The position numbers and the translations under genes were made by a program. Of a DNA stretch of 64,000 nt, positions 60,325 through 64,000 are shown one piece after another; the first letter of the stretch is position 1; every line of letters begins with the position of its first letter. The notes under the pieces are model-generated. The model worked only from the letters and a program-made list of their open reading frames with translations. It did no database searches and was not told the DNA's origin. The stretch comes from Streptomyces sp. 3214.6 (lineage in GTDB: Bacteria; Actinomycetota; Actinomycetes; Streptomycetales; Streptomycetaceae). The stretch is from assembly GCF_900129855.1 (NCBI RefSeq), contig NZ_LT670819.1, positions 5,518,001 through 5,582,000 of the forward strand. Reading direction: 5' to 3'.

Positions 60325-62565
60325 TCACCGGCACACCGCCAGCGCGTCCAACGCCACCGCTCCCTGGCCCCAGGGCAGTACCACCAGCGGGTTGATGTCG
60401 AGCTCGGCCAGGTCCTCGCCGAGTTCGAGGGCCATGCGCTGGACGCGCAGGACAACCTCGACGAGGGCGTCCAGGTCGGACGGCGGGCGGCCGCGGACGC
60501 CGTCCAGGAGGGCCCGGCCGCGCAGTTCGGCGAGCATGGCGCGGGCCTGGTCCTCGCCGAAGGGCGGGACGCGTAGGGCGACGTCGTGCAGGACCTCCAC
60601 CAGGACGCCGCCGAGGCCGACCGTCACCGTCGGACCGAACAGGTCGTCGTGGGTCACGCCGACGACCATCTCCACGCCCCGCTCGACCATCTGGCACACC
60701 AGGACGCCGTCCAGGGACACGCCCTCGTAGCGGGCGATGTCGGTCAACTCGCGGTAGGCGTCGCGGACTTGGCTGGCCGAGGTGAGGCCGATCTTCACCA
60801 GGCCCAGCTCGGTCTTGTGGGCGATCTGCCCACCGGACGCCTTCATCACCACCGGGTAGCCGACCAGCGCCGCCGCCCGCACGGCCGCCGCCGCGCTCGT
60901 CACCAACTGCTCGCGCGGGACCCGGATGCCGTACGCCCGCAGGAGTTGCTTCGCCGCGTGTTCGCTGAGCTGCTCACCCGGCCGCATCAGCAGCCGGGCC
61001 TTGCGGAACGACGGGGACGGGGTGCGCGGGGCCTGGTCGAAGGGGGAGTGGTAGTCGCTCACGAAGCGGTGGTGGTCGAGGTGGGCGCGGACGGCCGTGA
61101 TGCAGCCCGCGAGGGTACGGAAGGTCGCCACCCGGGAGGAGCCCAACAGCACGTCGCGGTAAGCGGGTTCGGTGCCCACCGGGGAGCCCCAGACCACGCA
61201 CACCAGCTTGTCCGTCCGCTCCGCCGCGTCCACCAGGTCCTGGACCAGGCGATCGCTCAGGGGCGGGAAGGGACCGGTGATCGGGCAGATCAGAACGCCC
61301 ACCGCCGGGTCGTCGAGGATCGCGTCGATGATCTTCCGGCCGCGCCAGTCGCCCACCGGGTGGCCGCCGTTGTCGACCGGGTTCGCCACGTTCAGGTACT
61401 CGGGGATCCACTGGTGCAGCTCGGCCTGCTTGGCGGGCGACAGCGGCGGCAGCTGCAGGCCCGCCGCCGTCGCCAGGTCGGCCGCGTGGGCGCCGGTGCC
61501 GCCCGAGATGGAGTAGACGACGACGCCGTCCGCCTGCGGGGGGCGGGCCCGGGCCAACAGGGCTGCGGTGTCCTGGAGTTCGTCCAGGCCGTCGACGCGG
61601 ATCACGCCGTACTGCCGCATCGCCGCGTCGACGACGTCGTCCGCGCCGGTCAGCTTGCCGGTGTGGGAGGCGGCGGTGCGGGCGCCGGCCTCGGTGCGGC
61701 CCACCTTGACCGCGACGACCGGCACCCCGCGCCGGGCCGCCCGGTCGGCGGCGAGCAGAAAGGACCGGCCGTCCTTCAGGCCCTCCACGTAGCAGGCGAT
61801 CGCGCCGACCTCCGGGAGCTCGGCGAAGTAGGAGAGGAAGTCGGCGGTCTCCAGGTCGGCCTCGTTGCCGGTCGGCGCCCAGTGGGAGAGGCGGATGCCG
61901 AGCTCCTGCAGGGCGAAGACAGGGCGGCCCTGGTGGCCGGACTGGGTGATGAGGGCGATCGACGGGCCGGTGAGGTCGTCCCGGAAGCGTTCGAAGGCGT
62001 TGAGGTTGGTGTTGGGCCCGAGCAGCCGTAGACCGGTACCGGACCGGCCGGACCGGGCGACCGCCGCCGCGAGGCGTTCCTGCGCGAGCGCGCCCTCCTC
62101 GCCCGTCTCGGCGAACCCGGACGCGAAGACGACCGCGAACTTCACCTTCGTCCCCGCGAGTTCCTCGATCACCGGCAGCGGGTCGGCGACCAGCAGCACC
62201 GCCAGGTCGACCTGCTCGGGCAGCTCGGCGACGGACGGGAAGCAGGGCAGTCCGAAGACGCTCTCGCGGGTGGGGTGCACGGGATGCAGCCGCGCCCCCA
62301 CCCGCTCCGCCCAGTCCACCAGCTGCCGGGTGACACCGGTGTTCGGGCGTCCTTCGGTGTCCGAGGCGCCGACGACCGCGACCGACTCGGGCCGGAAGAA
62401 CCGGTCCAGGTCGGGAACGGCCGCGTAGAGCGGGCGGCCGCTGACGTCGAGGTCGTCGGCGTCGGCCGGCCGGCCGTGGACGGCGGGCCCGGGCTGCTCG
62501 CCGCACGCGATGACCCGGGCCCGGCGGGAGTCGGTGGTGAGGGTGCCGTGGGTTGATCCAAGCAT
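60325..62565 (-). CDS. Acetate--CoA ligase (ADP-forming)-family acyl-CoA synthetase
   Basis: The 746-residue protein fuses both subunits of ADP-forming acyl-CoA synthetase. The N-terminal part has a CoA-binding domain (RPESVAVVGASDTEGRPNTG) and a succinyl-CoA ligase-like flavodoxin domain (ALITQSGHQGRPVFALQELG, and HTGKLTGADDV supplying the phosphohistidine-type loop). A C-terminal ATP-grasp domain follows (YPVVMKASGGQIAHKTELGL). It activates a carboxylic acid, or recovers ATP from acyl-CoA. ATG 62565 is preferred over an upstream TTG. Two operator dyads lie 35-75 bp upstream. Confidence 0.9.
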   Translation of the reverse strand: MLGSTHGTLTTDSRRARVIACGEQPGPAVHGRPADADDLDVSGRPLYAAVPDLDRFFRPESVAVVGASDTEGRPNTGVTRQLVDWAERVGARLHPVHPTRESVFGLPCFPSVAELPEQVDLAVLLVADPLPVIEELAGTKVKFAVVFASGFAETGEEGALAQERLAAAVARSGRSGTGLRLLGPNTNLNAFERFRDDLTGPSIALITQSGHQGRPVFALQELGIRLSHWAPTGNEADLETADFLSYFAELPEVGAIACYVEGLKDGRSFLLAADRAARRGVPVVAVKVGRTEAGARTAASHTGKLTGADDVVDAAMRQYGVIRVDGLDELQDTAALLARARPPQADGVVVYSISGGTGAHAADLATAAGLQLPPLSPAKQAELHQWIPEYLNVANPVDNGGHPVGDWRGRKIIDAILDDPAVGVLICPITGPFPPLSDRLVQDLVDAAERTDKLVCVVWGSPVGTEPAYRDVLLGSSRVATFRTLAGCITAVRAHLDHHRFVSDYHSPFDQAPRTPSPSFRKARLLMRPGEQLSEHAAKQLLRAYGIRVPREQLVTSAAAAVRAAALVGYPVVMKASGGQIAHKTELGLVKIGLTSASQVRDAYRELTDIARYEGVSLDGVLVCQMVERGVEMVVGVTHDDLFGPTVTVGLGGVLVEVLHDVALRVPPFGEDQARAMLAELRGRALLDGVRGRPPSDLDALVEVVLRVQRMALELGEDLAELDINPLVVLPWGQGAVALDALAVCR

Positions 62566-62599
62566 CGGTCCGCCCCGCTCCTGTGTGACTGCCAAGTAA

Positions 62600-62614
62600 C
62601 TGACGTACTGTCAG
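62600..62614. promoter_or_regulatory. Operator dyad 1 upstream of acyl-CoA synthetase
   Basis: CTGACGTACTGTCAG has perfect 5-bp arms. It lies 35 bp upstream of the synthetase start, next to a second dyad 24 bp away centre to centre. Confidence 0.6.
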
Positions 62615-62623
62615 ATTACAGAA

Positions 62624-62638
62624 CTGACGGAGTGTCAG
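62624..62638. promoter_or_regulatory. Operator dyad 2 upstream of acyl-CoA synthetase
   Basis: CTGACGGAGTGTCAG is the second copy of the tandem pair, with perfect 5-bp arms, 59 bp before the synthetase start and 44 bp past the amine oxidase stop. Tandem sites suggest cooperative binding. Confidence 0.6.
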
Positions 62639-62681
62639 GAATGGTCGTGCACACAGAAAGGAACGGACCTTCGGCCGTCGG

Positions 62682-64000
62682 CTACAGCGCCGCCAGCACC
62701 TCCTTCGCCACCCGCTCGCCCGACCGCACCGCTCCGTCCATGAAGCCCATCCAGTGCAGGGACGTCTCCGTCCCCGCCCAGTGGATCCCGCCGACGGGCG
62801 CCCGCAGCGCCGGACCGTACTGCGTCAGGACTCCGGGCGCGGCGATGGAGACGGGGCCGCCGCGGGTGTAGGCCTCGTTGTTCCAGCGTTGCAGCACGAA
62901 GGAGGTGGGGGAGGCCGCTTTCTCGCCGAAGTACCTGACGTAGTCCTTCAGGACGGCCGCCCTGACCTCCGCCTCGCTCGCCGCGTCGTACGCCCGCGCC
63001 TCGTCCGCCTCGATGAAGCCCATCAGCGCACCGTAGGAGGCGTCGGGCGGGGAGTTGTCGAAGGTGGAGCTGACCACGCCGGTGTCGCTGACGACCTGGC
63101 CGTTGAGGCCGTCGGCCCGCCAGAACGGGGTGTCGTAGATCGCGATCGCCTTGCCGACCGAGGCCATCGGCAGGCGCTGGGTGAGCTGGTCACGGGCGGC
63201 CGGCAGTAGCGGGTCGTACGTGATGCGGGCGGCCAGCGGCGGAGGTACGGCGACGACGACCCGCTTGGCGGTGACGGTGATGCCGTCGGCCGTCACCACG
63301 TACTTGCCACCGGACCGGGCGATGGTGCGTACCGGCGCCTTCAGCACCACCCGGTCGCCGAGCGTGGCGGCGAGCTTGATCGGCACCTGCTGGGAGCCGC
63401 CGACGAAGCGCTGTTCCTGGGCGCCGTTCGCGGTCTCGGTGAGGCGTTCCAGGGTTCCGGGGGTCGTCTCGTTGCCGGCGGCGGCGATGTAGAAGAGGAC
63501 GAACAGGAGGGACAGTTCCCGGGGTTCGGCCGAGAAGATCGAGGTACAGGCCACGTCCAGGAGGAACTTCGCCGACGGGATGACGGCGTTGGCGCGCAGC
63601 CAGGACTCGAAGGTCTGCCGGTCCCACTCCTCGGCCTTGGCGGCGGTCCAGGGCGCGTCGACCGGCACCTGCTTGGCCATGTCGTCCAGCGAGGCCTGCA
63701 CGATCGCGGCGTTGGCGAGCCCGGCCGCGTCGACGGGCGGAACCGAGCCGAGGAGACCGTCGGTGGCGTACGGGGTCTTCTTGCCGTCCTTGTAGAGCAG
63801 GTTCTTGCCGGTGTTGTAGGTGGGGAAGGTGGCCACGCCGAGGGAGTCGGCGAGCGCCTTGATGCGGTCCTGGGTGGGGCCGATGAACTCGCCGCCGCCC
63901 TCGGTGACCCCGCCGTTCGCGAGGGCGAGGTTCACGACCCGGCCGCCGACGCGGTCACGGGCCTCAAGGACGGTGACCGTCTTGCCGGCGGCGACCAGAT
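62682..64000 (-). CDS. Flavin monoamine oxidase family FAD-dependent oxidoreductase (5' end outside window)
   Basis: The gene enters from the right edge. The visible protein begins LVAAGKTVTVLEARDRVGGR, the end of the FAD Rossmann motif, so only about 25-60 N-terminal residues are missing. GEFIGPTQDRIKALADSLGV follows, and the C-terminal flavin motif reads GGIHWAGTETSLHWMGFMDG. The lysine-tyrosine rich middle and length (about 440 residues) fit monoamine/putrescine-oxidase-type enzymes, which deaminate amines with O2. In the C-terminal flavin-linking region I see no Cys, so FAD is likely non-covalent. Its stop lies 116 bp before the acyl-CoA synthetase start. Confidence 0.9.
   Translation of the reverse strand, partial: LVAAGKTVTVLEARDRVGGRVVNLALANGGVTEGGGEFIGPTQDRIKALADSLGVATFPTYNTGKNLLYKDGKKTPYATDGLLGSVPPVDAAGLANAAIVQASLDDMAKQVPVDAPWTAAKAEEWDRQTFESWLRANAVIPSAKFLLDVACTSIFSAEPRELSLLFVLFYIAAAGNETTPGTLERLTETANGAQEQRFVGGSQQVPIKLAATLGDRVVLKAPVRTIARSGGKYVVTADGITVTAKRVVVAVPPPLAARITYDPLLPAARDQLTQRLPMASVGKAIAIYDTPFWRADGLNGQVVSDTGVVSSTFDNSPPDASYGALMGFIEADEARAYDAASEAEVRAAVLKDYVRYFGEKAASPTSFVLQRWNNEAYTRGGPVSIAAPGVLTQYGPALRAPVGGIHWAGTETSLHWMGFMDGAVRSGERVAKEVLAAL

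Noticed and set aside
1..64000. tRNA, rRNA, CRISPR arrays, insertion sequences, prophage or attachment sites
   Set aside because: Reading both strands I saw no transposase or integrase genes, no regularly spaced repeat-spacer array and no tRNA-like cloverleaf. The accessory region at 21.9-34.2 kb shows no flanking direct repeats that I could recognise.

Overview
The window is very GC-rich DNA with strongly GC-biased third codon positions, mycothiol-type, XRE/DUF397 and ECF/anti-sigma gene families, and a Tat-exported multicopper oxidase. All of this points to the chromosome of a Streptomyces species. From memory, the order 4CL / enoyl-CoA hydratase / pdxH / citrate synthase / SIS protein / dmdR1 / hydrolase / ABC pair / prim-pol / NsdA-like regulator / SCO4402-type protein / purU matches the SCO4383-SCO4403 stretch of S. 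coelicolor. I could not run an alignment to confirm it.

Layout. 1-2.2 kb: an acyl-CoA operon (4CL-like ligase cut by the window edge and carrying a frameshift, crotonase, TetR regulator). 2.3-9.4 kb: housekeeping and regulatory genes (zinc-ribbon protein, pdxH, citrate synthase, a 2-oxoglutarate/Fe(II) oxygenase behind a putative cysteine-type leader peptide, GNAT, PAS protein, SIS protein). 9.7-21.6 kb: dmdR1 iron repressor with strong downstream hairpins, an alpha/beta hydrolase lacking the nucleophile serine, an ABC exporter pair, a prim-pol-like protein, an NsdA-like regulator, a Q/P-rich membrane protein with ATQYLPPV repeats, a lipoprotein amino-acid binding protein, an SCO4402-type protein and purU.

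21.9-34.2 kb is accessory: a LamG-domain secreted protein (frameshifted here) followed by a 2290-residue secreted RHS polymorphic toxin with a HINT module and a nuclease-like tip. A probable immunity gene, an RDD membrane protein and an unknown protein follow. The toxin tip and immunity gene fall to about 50% GC, a sign of tip/immunity exchange. 34.3-39.6 kb is a signalling block: DUF397 + XRE pair, HATPase, ECF sigma with a zinc-finger/MDMPI anti-sigma-like partner, STAS protein and an EF-hand protein.

39.6-63 kb is rich in acyl-CoA catabolism genes: acyl-CoA ligase, amidohydrolase, an adjacent acyl-CoA dehydrogenase pair, cyclase-family hydrolase, SDR, a third acyl-CoA dehydrogenase, zinc alcohol dehydrogenase, flavin reductase, crotonase and ADP-forming-type acyl-CoA synthetase. 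Regulators, two MFS transporters, a quinone reductase/HxlR pair and a multicopper oxidase are interspersed. Six copies of a 15-bp palindrome close to CTGACGGNNYGTCAG sit only in front of the catabolic genes, so these dispersed operons probably form one regulon for breakdown of an unidentified acyl, alicyclic or terpenoid/steroid-like acid. A flavin amine oxidase runs off the right edge.
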